Shown: positions 1 to 7,038, counted from the stretch's first letter. The stretch: DNA of 7,340 nucleotides from Lachnospiraceae bacterium (GCA_017461685.1 JAFTXF010000123.1:1-7340); one strand, 5' to 3'. Numbers and translations are program-made. The notes: generated by a model not told the origin, from the letters alone.

Positions 1-150
1 GCTCCCGCTCCGTGAAAAGCTGCAACGGTACTAAGCTCAGACTGCGGCTACCACCTTGCTTCACCTACGAACCTGCCACCGGCAGCTTCTTCGGATGCAT
101 GGCAGCTAAGGACCGGCGCTTTTCAAGGCCCCTCTACCGGAACATATATC
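1..150 (-). repeat. ~150-bp repeat, copy 1, inverted relative to copy 2; cut by the window start
   Basis: The reverse complement of this stretch matches 3304-3457 over its whole length, at roughly 88% by hand alignment. A perfect 75-bp core lies at 54-128 (matching 3328-3402) and a second perfect 23-bp block at 26-48 (matching 3411-3433). Small length differences lie at the hairpin near 46-55 (3 nt shorter here), near 18-25 (1 nt longer) and at the AT-rich end near 141-150 (2 nt shorter). The element may continue to the left of the window. It sits about 70 bp upstream of the first gene and points away from it. No transposase or terminal inverted repeats are visible. The similarity is seen directly; the nature of the element (structured RNA, MITE-like repeat or recombination site) is inference. 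Confidence 0.93.
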
Positions 151-218
151 ACTTCCGCCAGCGGCCACCAGGTTTCGCAAACGCCTAGATGTGAGATATA
201 CAGAAAGGAGTGTAGTCC

Positions 219-1445
219 ATGAGGTTTGAGACAGGCACCTGGAAGAAAATTGAATATATTTTCAGTACACTGCTTTGTATCATCCTGGCTGGCCTGATGC
301 TCTTTCTGACATATCAACAGGCCGCTCATGCCTGGTCCGGTACGGAAGGTTATCATTCCGATGTGCTGGCCTATATGAAAGAGGTGAAAGGGATAGACAG
401 CGGCTATAGCTTCCCTTACCCTATCATGTTTTGGCTGATTACACTGGTGCATTTGATATTGCCGATAGAATGGGCTACAGCGGTGGTCCTTACGGTGCTT
501 CAATGTGCAAGCTTTGTACTTTTACGGCACTATTTTCACAAACATATATTCAGAGCGGCTTCCATAGGGAAGTCTGGCTGGCAGCAGGCTTTTGCCACGC
601 TGGCAGCTTTTGGCGTTTTATTCTACTCCATGATTTTTGTGTATAATCACCCTTTTCCGGGGCTTCGATTCTACTATATGGGTGTATTCAGTCCTAATCC
701 TTTTCACAATGCCACTTATATGGCGGCACGTCCTTCCAGCATTATTTGCGTGTTTTTGTTTGCAGATTTGCTGCAGGAGTATGAAAAGAGGGTGCCGCTA
801 AAAACCACGGTGGTTTTTTGCATATCACTGCTTTTGGCAACCATGACCAAGCCCAGCTTTACGATTGTATTATGTGGGGCGGCAGGATTGATTATGTTGT
901 ACCGCTTGCTGAAGAACCGATTTGCCACCTGGAAGAATACGCTCCTTTTAGGCTGTGCATTTCTTCCTACCTTTGCGGACTTGCTTTATCAGTTCGGAGG
1001 CGTGTTCTCCGGCTTAGATTCTAAGGGACAGGAAGCAGGCATCGGTTTTGGGCTGTTTCAGGTATGGCGGGAGTACTGCGATAATTATGCGGTTGCTATT
1101 ATACTGATGATTTTCTTTCCCCTTGTGGTATTTTTCTTCCAGTTTAGAAAGGTGCTTACCAATACGTTGTACCGATTTGGCTGGCAGATGTATGGCATGA
1201 GCCTTGCCATGTTTATCATACTTTATGAAAAGGGTTTTCGGGCGGTGGATGCCAATTTTTCCTGGGGCTACATGATAGGAGCTTTCTTTTTGGTCATGAG
1301 TTCTGTGCTGGTGCTGCTGGAGGATACGGTAAAGGCAGACAGACATAGCTGGAAGCTATTGATACAGTGGGGAGCCTTTGGGCTGCATGTGGCCTGTGGG
1401 ATATTTTATTTCTTGATGATTATTCTGGGCGGTTCTTATTATTGA
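219..1445 (+). CDS. Polytopic membrane protein, candidate GT-C-type glycosyltransferase, family not recognised
   Basis: This is a 408-residue integral membrane protein. I read about 11-12 hydrophobic segments, near residues 11-32, 67-83, 84-103, 123-142, 172-185, 196-210, 213-231, 239-257, 289-308, 322-336, 347-367 and 379-404. A polar loop after the first helix carries an acidic site (HSDVLAY, Asp48), and further polar or aromatic motifs follow: SPNPFHNATY at 158-167, ARPSS at 170-174 and TKPSF at 210-214. An acid in the first outer loop of a many-helix protein is typical of GT-C enzymes that use polyprenyl-phosphate sugars, so a role in surface-glycan assembly is plausible but not shown. 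A Wzy-like polymerase is an alternative. The ATG at 219 is supported by AAAGGAG at 204-210, 8 nt upstream. The ABC flippase gene begins 49 nt downstream, so the two are probably cotranscribed, and both lie between the inverted repeat copies. No convincing promoter was seen. Confidence 0.85.
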   Translation: MRFETGTWKKIEYIFSTLLCIILAGLMLFLTYQQAAHAWSGTEGYHSDVLAYMKEVKGIDSGYSFPYPIMFWLITLVHLILPIEWATAVVLTVLQCASFVLLRHYFHKHIFRAASIGKSGWQQAFATLAAFGVLFYSMIFVYNHPFPGLRFYYMGVFSPNPFHNATYMAARPSSIICVFLFADLLQEYEKRVPLKTTVVFCISLLLATMTKPSFTIVLCGAAGLIMLYRLLKNRFATWKNTLLLGCAFLPTFADLLYQFGGVFSGLDSKGQEAGIGFGLFQVWREYCDNYAVAIILMIFFPLVVFFFQFRKVLTNTLYRFGWQMYGMSLAMFIILYEKGFRAVDANFSWGYMIGAFFLVMSSVLVLLEDTVKADRHSWKLLIQWGAFGLHVACGIFYFLMIILGGSYY

Positions 1446-1482
1446 TGTCGAATCGGACGGATGTGAAGTACAAATGCATGTT

Positions 1483-1488
1483 AAGGAG
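1483..1488 (+). promoter_or_regulatory. Ribosome binding site that sets the ABC transporter start at GTG 1495
   Basis: AAGGAG lies 6 nt before an in-frame GTG at 1495. The in-frame ATG at 1474 would place this Shine-Dalgarno inside the coding region and has only weak purines upstream of it. The GTG is therefore the better start. Confidence 0.8.
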
Positions 1489-1494
1489 ATAACG

Positions 1495-3252
1495 GTGAAA
1501 AAGATTTTAAAAAAGCTGGAAGTCATTCTGGATAAAAAGCAAAAAAGACGCATGAAGCTTTTGGTAGTGATGATGGTAATCGGAGCGATGTTAGAGACGG
1601 TAAGTATTTCTTTGGTACTGCCTATTGCCACGGTTCTGACCGACACGGAAAGCGTAAAGGGAGACGGTATCGTGGGGCAGCTGTACCGAATGCTTGGCTG
1701 CAGCAGTGTGAAGCAGTTTGCCATACTGATGCTAGTGGGACTTTTGCTGGCTTTTATTGCAAAAAACGTGTTTTTATTTGTACAGACCAAGACACAGCTG
1801 GATTTTGTATACAACAATCAGTTCGAGACTTCACGTAAGATGATGATTAATTTTATGAAGCGTCCTTACGAGTACTATCTGAATGCAGAGACAGCAGTTA
1901 TTCAGCGTAATATTACTTCTGATGTCAATAATATGTATGCTATGGTTATGTCAATTCTGCAGCTGATGAGTGAATTCGTTGTATTTGCCTTTCTGGGTAC
2001 GTTTTTAATTTTGCAGGATACGGTGATGTGTCTGATTATCGGCGGTCTTTTGATCGCAGTACTGCTCATCATTAAAGTGATACTGAAGCCTATCATGATA
2101 CGTGCAGGCAAGGAAAATCAGGATTATTATGCAGGACTGTTTAAATGGATTGATCAGGCTGTTACCGGTATCAAGGAAATCAAGATTGCCAATAAAGAAA
2201 GTTATTTTATCAGTGAATATGCCAAATGCGGTGACGGCTACGTGCAGGCTGTAAAGAGATATTCCCTCTTTAATACTGCACCGAAGCTTTTGATTGAAAG
2301 CATTTGTATTGCAGGCTTTGTGGTGTATATGATGCTTTCTTTCTGGATGGGCAAGGATATGGAGAGCATTGTGGTGTCCATTTCCGCCTTTGCGGTAGCA
2401 GCAATCAAGCTTTTGCCGAGTGCTAACCGTATCAATAATCAGCTCACTAATATCGCATATTTCGAACCGTTTTTCTTCGGAGCCAGCGACAATTTGCAGG
2501 CTGATATCAGCGACAAGACGATTATTTACGATGCAGAGGCTTACACAGGCACCGAGACCATCGAAAAGCTGCCTGTCCATGACAAAATTTTGCTGCAGGA
2601 TATTTCATACAAATACCCGAATACCGACAAGTATATTTTTGACCATATGGATATGGAAATTCCGATCGGACAGGCGGTCGGTATCGTAGGAACATCCGGC
2701 TCCGGCAAGACCACCGTGGTAGATATTTTATTAGGCCTGTTGGATATGGAGAATGGCCTGATCACAGCTGACGGCGCAGACGTCAACACCAAAGAAAATT
2801 ACCCACGCTGGCTGGGCAATGTGGGCTATATCCCTCAGACCATTTTTATGCTGGACAGCGATATCCGTCACAACGTAGCCTTCGGCGTGCCGGACCCCCT
2901 TATTGATGATGATAAAGTCTGGGCTGCTTTAAAAGAAGCCCAGTTAGATACCTTTGTAAAAGGCCTGCCAAAAGGTTTAAGCACTGAAATCGGTGAACGC
3001 GGTATCCGCCTCTCCGGCGGACAACGCCAACGTATCGGCATCGCCAGAGCATTATTCAACGACCCTGAAGTACTGATACTGGACGAAGCAACCTCTGCCC
3101 TCGACAACGACACAGAGGCCGCCATCATGGAGTCCATCAACAGCCTCCACGGCAAGAAGACTCTAATCATCATCGCCCACAGACTGCAGACCATTGAAAA
3201 ATGCGACATGGTCTACCGCGTAGAGGGCGGCAAAGCCGCACGCGAGCGGTAA
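1495..3252 (+). CDS. ABC half-transporter (fused membrane and ATPase domains), PglK/MsbA-like glycan-lipid flippase
   Basis: Starting at GTG 1495 the product has 585 residues, the usual size of a half-transporter that works as a homodimer. The N-terminal half is a six-helix exporter domain (helices near 21-48, 75-98, 153-176, 178-198, 265-285 and 291-308). It includes a GIKEIKIANKE loop near 225-235, of the type seen in PglK-like flippases. The ATPase half is intact: Walker A GTSGSGKTT at 399-407, Q-loop Gln448, signature LSGGQ at 506-510, Walker B LILDEAT with Asp530 and catalytic Glu531, and H-loop His562. Such proteins flip lipid-linked oligosaccharides or lipids from the inner to the outer leaflet using ATP. 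The neighbouring glycosyltransferases point to a lipid-linked glycan as cargo (inference); a lipid or peptide exporter cannot be excluded. The 3' third is richer in C than G on the coding strand, opposite to the 5' part, which suggests a mosaic gene. No clear terminator follows before the repeat. Confidence 0.93.
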   Translation: MKKILKKLEVILDKKQKRRMKLLVVMMVIGAMLETVSISLVLPIATVLTDTESVKGDGIVGQLYRMLGCSSVKQFAILMLVGLLLAFIAKNVFLFVQTKTQLDFVYNNQFETSRKMMINFMKRPYEYYLNAETAVIQRNITSDVNNMYAMVMSILQLMSEFVVFAFLGTFLILQDTVMCLIIGGLLIAVLLIIKVILKPIMIRAGKENQDYYAGLFKWIDQAVTGIKEIKIANKESYFISEYAKCGDGYVQAVKRYSLFNTAPKLLIESICIAGFVVYMMLSFWMGKDMESIVVSISAFAVAAIKLLPSANRINNQLTNIAYFEPFFFGASDNLQADISDKTIIYDAEAYTGTETIEKLPVHDKILLQDISYKYPNTDKYIFDHMDMEIPIGQAVGIVGTSGSGKTTVVDILLGLLDMENGLITADGADVNTKENYPRWLGNVGYIPQTIFMLDSDIRHNVAFGVPDPLIDDDKVWAALKEAQLDTFVKGLPKGLSTEIGERGIRLSGGQRQRIGIARALFNDPEVLILDEATSALDNDTEAAIMESINSLHGKKTLIIIAHRLQTIEKCDMVYRVEGGKAARER

Positions 3253-3303
3253 GTTTATGTATATTTGATAAGGTATGGTGTAGTGCTCCTGCCTGGGGTT
3301 AGG

Positions 3304-3457
3304 GATAAATATATTCCGGCATAGGGACCTTGAAAAGCGCCGGTCCTTAGCTGCCATGCATCCGAAGAAGCTGCCGGTGGCAGGTTCGTAGGTGAAGCAA
3401 GGCGCTGGGCGCCGCAGTCTGAGCTTAGTACCGCTGCGTTTTTCATGGAGCGAGAGC
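3304..3457 (+). repeat. ~154-bp repeat, copy 2, inverted relative to copy 1
   Basis: This is the partner of the repeat at the window start, with a perfect 75-bp core at 3328-3402 and a 23-bp block at 3411-3433. It occupies most of the 284-bp gap between the ABC gene and the GT2-SGNH gene and, in its own orientation, points toward the latter. Short self-complementary stretches are present: 3323-3329 with 3342-3348, 3371-3375 with 3379-3383, and 3401-3405 with 3409-3413. A T-run follows at 3439-3443. Just past the repeat, 3471-3488 again reads AAATATATT...TTCCGG, echoing the AT-rich start of the element near 3308-3319, so a partial duplication is possible. Confidence 0.93.
3322..3443 (+). ncRNA. 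Candidate structured RNA within repeat copy 2 (leader or small RNA, uncharacterised)
   Basis: Read on the + strand, three hairpins can be drawn. P1 is 3323-3329 with 3342-3348, with a 12-nt loop. P2 is CTGCC-GGT-GGCAG at 3371-3383. P3 is GGCGC-TGG-GCGCC at 3401-3413. A weak fourth pairing (3414-3417 with 3434-3437) is followed by five T residues at 3439-3443, like a poor intrinsic terminator. In the other copy the A-U pair 3327-3344 of P1 becomes G-U, and P3 becomes a shorter GGU-GGUA-GCC hairpin. G-U pairs are allowed only on this strand sense, which favours transcription in this direction. AGCTGCC occurs twice (3349-3355 and 3369-3375), so GGCAG could pair with either, a possible alternative fold. 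I do not recognise a known RNA family, and two copies are thin evidence. Confidence 0.3.
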
Positions 3458-3522
3458 GAGCCCTGAGACGAAATATATTTTGTTCCGGACCACAGATAAA
3501 CCTCTGCACAATACCTTACCCC

Positions 3523-3530
3523 AAGGAGGT
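3523..3530 (+). promoter_or_regulatory. Strong ribosome binding site that sets the GT2-SGNH start at GTG 3537
   Basis: AAGGAGGT is a near-perfect Shine-Dalgarno whose AAGGAGG ends 7 nt before GTG 3537. The frame is open back to a TTG at 3480, but the extra 19 residues have no glycosyltransferase character. The canonical N-terminal strand ELSIIVPVYN begins right at the GTG. Confidence 0.9.
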
Positions 3531-3536
3531 GTATTT

Positions 3537-5366
3537 GTGGAATTAAGTATTATCGTACCGGTATATAATATGGCTGCAGACGGCAAACTGGAATACTGCC
3601 TAAACAGCCTGTTACATCAGACAATTACAGATTACGAAATTATAGCTGTGGATGATGCGTCCACAGATCAGTCTCCGCAGATTTTGCTGGAGTACGCTGC
3701 CCATTATCCGGATGTACTGAAAGTATATTTTTCACCGGAGAACCGCAAGCAGGGCGGCGCCAAAAATATCGGCCTCCGCCATGCCAGAGGGCGTTGGATT
3801 GGCTTTGTAGACAGTGATGACTGGGTAGCTCCCGACATGTATGAGAAGCTTTTAAATAAAGCCAGGGAAACCGGCGCCGATATGGTTGCCTGCAATTATC
3901 ATCTGACTTATGAGCATTCTGATGCTATCGGCCAGGTGGTGCGTACCCATTATGAGGCGCAGACAGGGCCTTTGAACGAGGAGAAATACAAGCTTTTACT
4001 TTTGGATTCCGGCAGTCTGGTGATTAAGATTTACAAACGTCATCTGATCTATGATTGTGGTATGCAGTTTCCGGAGCATATGTTTTACGAGGATAATGCC
4101 ATTGCCAGTGCAATCGTATTAAAATCAAAGCATTTTGAATATATCGATGAGCCTTTATACTATTACTATCAGCATGCAGCCTCTACGGTACATACGGTAA
4201 ATGTAGAGCGGCTGTATCACCGTATGGAGGCTTCCAGGCGTATGTTAAAGCATGCCAAGGAGTTTGGCTATGTGGACACTTATCATGACGAGATAGAATT
4301 TAAGTTTACAGAACTTTTTTATGTCAATACCATGTTTGGCTATTTGCAGTCAAAGGGCAGAAAGAACATCAGTTTTTTGAAAGCTTTGCAGCAGGAAATG
4401 GCTGCCACTTTCCCGCATTTTCAGGAAAATCCTTATTACAAGCAGAGAATCGGAGAAGAGGAACGCGGTTTTATTGCCATGCAGCAAAAGAGTACCCGGT
4501 GGATGCTTTTCTGGTATGAGTTTAAATGGTTTGTGCGCAGGCTGAAAAAGGGCGGCATGAAGGCGCTTTTGCCGGGGCTGGGTGTAGGAATCTGTACACT
4601 TGCAGGCATAGGTCTATGTCTGGCAGTAGCTGCAGGCACACTGGCGGAGCACCGTACGTTGGAGTATCCGGTGGTGCTGTTGGGAGACAGTGTAATTGCC
4701 AATGATTACTATGGAGACGAATTGGATGCCATGTTAGCAGAAGGGCTGGGGGAGCCGGTCTTTAACGGAGGCTTCGGAGGCTCCTATCTCAGCAATCAGA
4801 ATCTGAATGTGGTGGAAACCGGCGGGGATGAGAGTCTGTCCATGGAGGAATTGGTCAACAGTATCATTACCGGAGATTTTCTGGCTCAGAAAAGCGCCGT
4901 CAAAAGAGCCAGCAGACTGGATTATTACGAAAGCCGTCTGGAGACCCTTTCTCAAATAGATTTCAGCAAAACCCACACATTGATTATGGAGCATTGTGTG
5001 AATGATTATGCCTCCCAGATACCGCCCGAGCAGGTTGGTGCTGCTTTGAAGGAGATTATTCGGAAATTACAAAATAAATATCCGGATATGCAAATCTGGG
5101 TTTCTTCCCCCACATATTGTTATATTGTGGTAGACGGAGAGAATTTGTACTGCGACACCACTGATTTGGGACCTTTTACGTTAGAGGAATACGTATTAGT
5201 GGAGCAGCAGGTTTGTGAAGAGCTGGGCGTGGGTTTTGTGGACAATTATCATCAGGATGTGATTACGAAGGAAACAATGGATGCCTATTATCTGGACGGC
5301 CTTCACTTAAATGAGGCCGGCAGACAGGTTATTGCAGACAATATATTGGCAGCGATAAAACAGTAA
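3537..5366 (+). CDS. Bifunctional fusion: family-2 glycosyltransferase, one membrane helix, C-terminal SGNH hydrolase
   Basis: From GTG 3537 the product has 609 residues. Residues 1 to about 230 form a GT-A-fold GT2 domain: SIIVPVYN at 4-11, VDDAS at 38-42, the metal/nucleotide-sugar motif DSDDW at 92-96, KIYKRHL at 164-170 and FYEDN at 183-187. A helical, basic stretch (WFVRRLKKGG, just before residue 342) precedes one hydrophobic helix at about 347-369. By the positive-inside rule the GT2 domain is cytoplasmic and the C-terminus is outside. Residues 378-609 carry SGNH hydrolase blocks: LLGDS with Ser385, NGGFGGS, HCVND with Asn489, and DGLH with Asp587 and His590. The GT2 part probably adds a sugar to a lipid-linked or surface glycan. 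The SGNH part could be an O-acyl esterase or transferase acting on the exported polymer (inference; substrates unknown). The residue usually glycine in block III is His here. Repeat copy 2 lies directly upstream. Confidence 0.93.
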   Translation: MELSIIVPVYNMAADGKLEYCLNSLLHQTITDYEIIAVDDASTDQSPQILLEYAAHYPDVLKVYFSPENRKQGGAKNIGLRHARGRWIGFVDSDDWVAPDMYEKLLNKARETGADMVACNYHLTYEHSDAIGQVVRTHYEAQTGPLNEEKYKLLLLDSGSLVIKIYKRHLIYDCGMQFPEHMFYEDNAIASAIVLKSKHFEYIDEPLYYYYQHAASTVHTVNVERLYHRMEASRRMLKHAKEFGYVDTYHDEIEFKFTELFYVNTMFGYLQSKGRKNISFLKALQQEMAATFPHFQENPYYKQRIGEEERGFIAMQQKSTRWMLFWYEFKWFVRRLKKGGMKALLPGLGVGICTLAGIGLCLAVAAGTLAEHRTLEYPVVLLGDSVIANDYYGDELDAMLAEGLGEPVFNGGFGGSYLSNQNLNVVETGGDESLSMEELVNSIITGDFLAQKSAVKRASRLDYYESRLETLSQIDFSKTHTLIMEHCVNDYASQIPPEQVGAALKEIIRKLQNKYPDMQIWVSSPTYCYIVVDGENLYCDTTDLGPFTLEEYVLVEQQVCEELGVGFVDNYHQDVITKETMDAYYLDGLHLNEAGRQVIADNILAAIKQ

Positions 5367-5490
5367 ACCGTATGAGCAGGAAGTGCAGGAATGGGATTAT
5401 CAGCGGAAAAGGATATGGCACAGGATGGCATATTACGCAGAAAAGACATGGCGGTTTGTGCAAGCTGTCGTGGAAAGGATAAAGTATTAA
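5359..5490 (+). pseudogene. Possible 3' remnant of a lost gene, or a tiny ORF, in the spacer before the GtrC-like gene
   Basis: The frame that ends at TAA 5488-5490 is open back to a stop at 5356-5358. It reads like a genuine protein tail: charged and aromatic, containing EWDYQRKRIWHRMAYYAEK and then TWRFVQAVVERIKY. Other frames of the spacer look random. It has no well-placed start: GTG 5383 lacks a Shine-Dalgarno, and ATG 5425 has AAAAGGA only about 11 nt upstream and would give 21 residues. A remnant of a deleted gene, perhaps a glycosyltransferase, is my preferred reading. A small coupled ORF is the alternative, since its stop lies 3 nt before the next start. Confidence 0.3.
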
Positions 5491-5493
5491 AAT

Positions 5494-7038
5494 ATGTTAC
5501 CGGAACAGGTTTTTACGAAATGGAAGCAAAAAATTACAAAACGTGACTGTTATACCTTTATGACGGTGGTTATAGTAGGTCTGCTTACACATATGCGTGT
5601 GTTTATCAGCGACATTCCCAACCATGACGGTATGAGCAGTATTTATTTTGATCAGAATATGATTACTTCCGGCCGGTGGTTTTTGCGGGTGGCCTGCGGT
5701 ATTTCTTCCGACTATACCCTGCCATGGCTGATTGGAGTATTGTGCGTGCTTTATCTGGCACTGACCGCTGTTTTGCTGCACCGCTTTTATGAGGTAAAAC
5801 ACACCTTTACAGCCATGCTGTTGGGTGCTGTTTTGGTGACCTATCCTACGCTGGCGTCCAATTTTGCTTATATATTTACAGCAGACGGGTATATGCTGGC
5901 TTTGCTTCTGGCGGTGTTAGCGGTATACTTGGTGGAGCGCAAGAAGTGGGGCTTTCTGTGGGGCGCCGTCGCGCTGGGCTTTAGTATGGGAATTTATCAG
6001 GCGTATATTTCCTTTGCTATGATACTGGCAGTGTATGCAGTGTGCCGTGCATGGTTTTTTGGAAAAGAACTGAAAGAAAAGCTTAGCATTACTTGGCGTT
6101 ATATTGCCATGGGCGGTTTGGGCGCAGTGATTTATTATGTCATGCTGCAAATACTGCTTTTGGTGCAGCAGACGGAGCTTTCCGGTTATCAGGGCATTGG
6201 GGAAGGCAACACGAATTCCTTAATAGAGACGGTTGTACTGATTTATAAGGATTTCATGGTGCATACCCTGCGGGGCAATATTATGATGCAGGACGGATTG
6301 CCGGCTTTTGCAGTAGCAGCATTGGCGGCACTGGCATTCGTGGTACTTTTAAAGGCACTTTACCGGGCAGGCAGTTTGAAAAATATCTGGACCTATCTTG
6401 CTGCAGGCGTTGCACTGGCGGTTCTGCCGGTTTGCTTTAATGCGATTTTATTGATTTCGCCGGATGTGATATATCATGCGCTGATGCGCTATCAGTGGGT
6501 GTTAATACCGATGATTGCGCTGGTAATTTTGGACAGACATTTCACCGTCGGTATCCATATAAAGGCACAGGCCGTGCTGTCTTGGGCAGGTATCGTGCTG
6601 GCGGTTGTCATTGCTTTTCAGTACACGGTCATCTGCAATATCGGATATTTTAATCTGGAAAAGAAATTTGAGAAAAGCTATGCCTATTGCCTGAGATTAT
6701 TAGAGCAGATGGAAGAGACGGAAGGATATTACCACGGTATGCCGGTGGCAATGATTGGTGTGGTTGGCGACCACTACCTGCCAAGTACGGATTTGACAGT
6801 AGGTGTTACAGACAGCCTGATCGGTGTGAACGGGGATTATTTATTTTATACTGCAGAAAATTATAAAGCGTTTATGGCCTATTACTTTGGCGTAAATATT
6901 GAAACGGTGCCGATAGAGGACATGGTGGACATTATTCAGACACCGGAGTACAAGGAATTAAATGTATTTCCGAAGGAAAATTCCATGAAGGTTGTAGACG
7001 GTATTTTATATATCAGGACAGAAAACGAAGGAGATTAA
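5494..7038 (+). CDS. GtrC-like membrane glucosyltransferase (Glucos_trans_II family)
   Basis: This 514-residue protein has about 11 hydrophobic segments (near 21-38, 76-97, 104-121, 131-147, 152-166, 168-186, 203-225, 270-289, 300-321, 336-347 and 361-381) and a soluble tail from about 385. The first outer loop contains DIPNHDGM (Asp40, Asp45) and SGRW at 59-62, the layout of the GtrII/GtrC family. These enzymes take a sugar from undecaprenyl-phosphate-glucose outside the membrane and add it to a surface polysaccharide or teichoic acid. The tail, ending in a strand-rich VVDGILYIR, also fits Firmicute members. The GtrB-like gene starts 3 nt after its stop, which supports a glucosylation pair; a GtrA-type flippase might lie beyond the window. 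ATG 5494 follows an in-frame TAA at 5488, so the start cannot be further upstream. AAAGGA at 5474-5479 is 14 nt away, a long spacing, so translation may be weak or coupled to the short ORF just upstream. The sugar being glucose is inferred from the family. Confidence 0.87.
   Translation: MLPEQVFTKWKQKITKRDCYTFMTVVIVGLLTHMRVFISDIPNHDGMSSIYFDQNMITSGRWFLRVACGISSDYTLPWLIGVLCVLYLALTAVLLHRFYEVKHTFTAMLLGAVLVTYPTLASNFAYIFTADGYMLALLLAVLAVYLVERKKWGFLWGAVALGFSMGIYQAYISFAMILAVYAVCRAWFFGKELKEKLSITWRYIAMGGLGAVIYYVMLQILLLVQQTELSGYQGIGEGNTNSLIETVVLIYKDFMVHTLRGNIMMQDGLPAFAVAALAALAFVVLLKALYRAGSLKNIWTYLAAGVALAVLPVCFNAILLISPDVIYHALMRYQWVLIPMIALVILDRHFTVGIHIKAQAVLSWAGIVLAVVIAFQYTVICNIGYFNLEKKFEKSYAYCLRLLEQMEETEGYYHGMPVAMIGVVGDHYLPSTDLTVGVTDSLIGVNGDYLFYTAENYKAFMAYYFGVNIETVPIEDMVDIIQTPEYKELNVFPKENSMKVVDGILYIRTENEGD

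Noticed and set aside
12..218. Conserved reading frame across both repeat copies (SSDAWQLRTGAFQG on the + strand here, minus strand at copy 2), which could be taken for a small protein
   Set aside because: The 75-bp core is identical, so every frame is conserved there. An in-frame TGA (13-15) and a 1-nt length difference next to the only possible start break the frame between copies, and there is no ribosome binding site. Hairpins explain the conservation better.
151..218. Promoter for the first gene (GATATA near 194-199 as a -10 box)
   Set aside because: No TTGACA-like -35 box is found 16-18 bp upstream, so the match is not better than chance.
1474..1494. ATG 1474 as the start of the ABC transporter
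   Set aside because: The AAGGAG at 1483-1488 lies inside this extension and is well spaced for GTG 1495; ATG 1474 has no comparable site.
2005..2580. Long minus-strand open frame of 191 codons opposite the ABC transporter
   Set aside because: It lies wholly antisense to a gene with intact family motifs, has no plausible ribosome binding site and shows no recognisable protein character.
3253..3303. Promoter or terminator between the ABC gene and repeat copy 2 (TTGATA at 3265-3270)
   Set aside because: The sequence 17 bp downstream does not resemble a -10 box, and no GC-rich hairpin with a T-run occurs in this short stretch.
1..3457. Composite transposon flanked by insertion sequences
   Set aside because: The repeats are about 150 bp, carry no transposase and show no clear terminal inverted repeats or target duplications around the whole unit. 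A MITE-like origin cannot be excluded but is not shown.
3480..3536. TTG 3480 as the start of the GT2-SGNH gene
   Set aside because: The added 19 residues have no domain character and would include the strong AAGGAGGT site as coding sequence. GTG 3537 sits at ideal spacing and begins the usual GT2 N-terminal strand.
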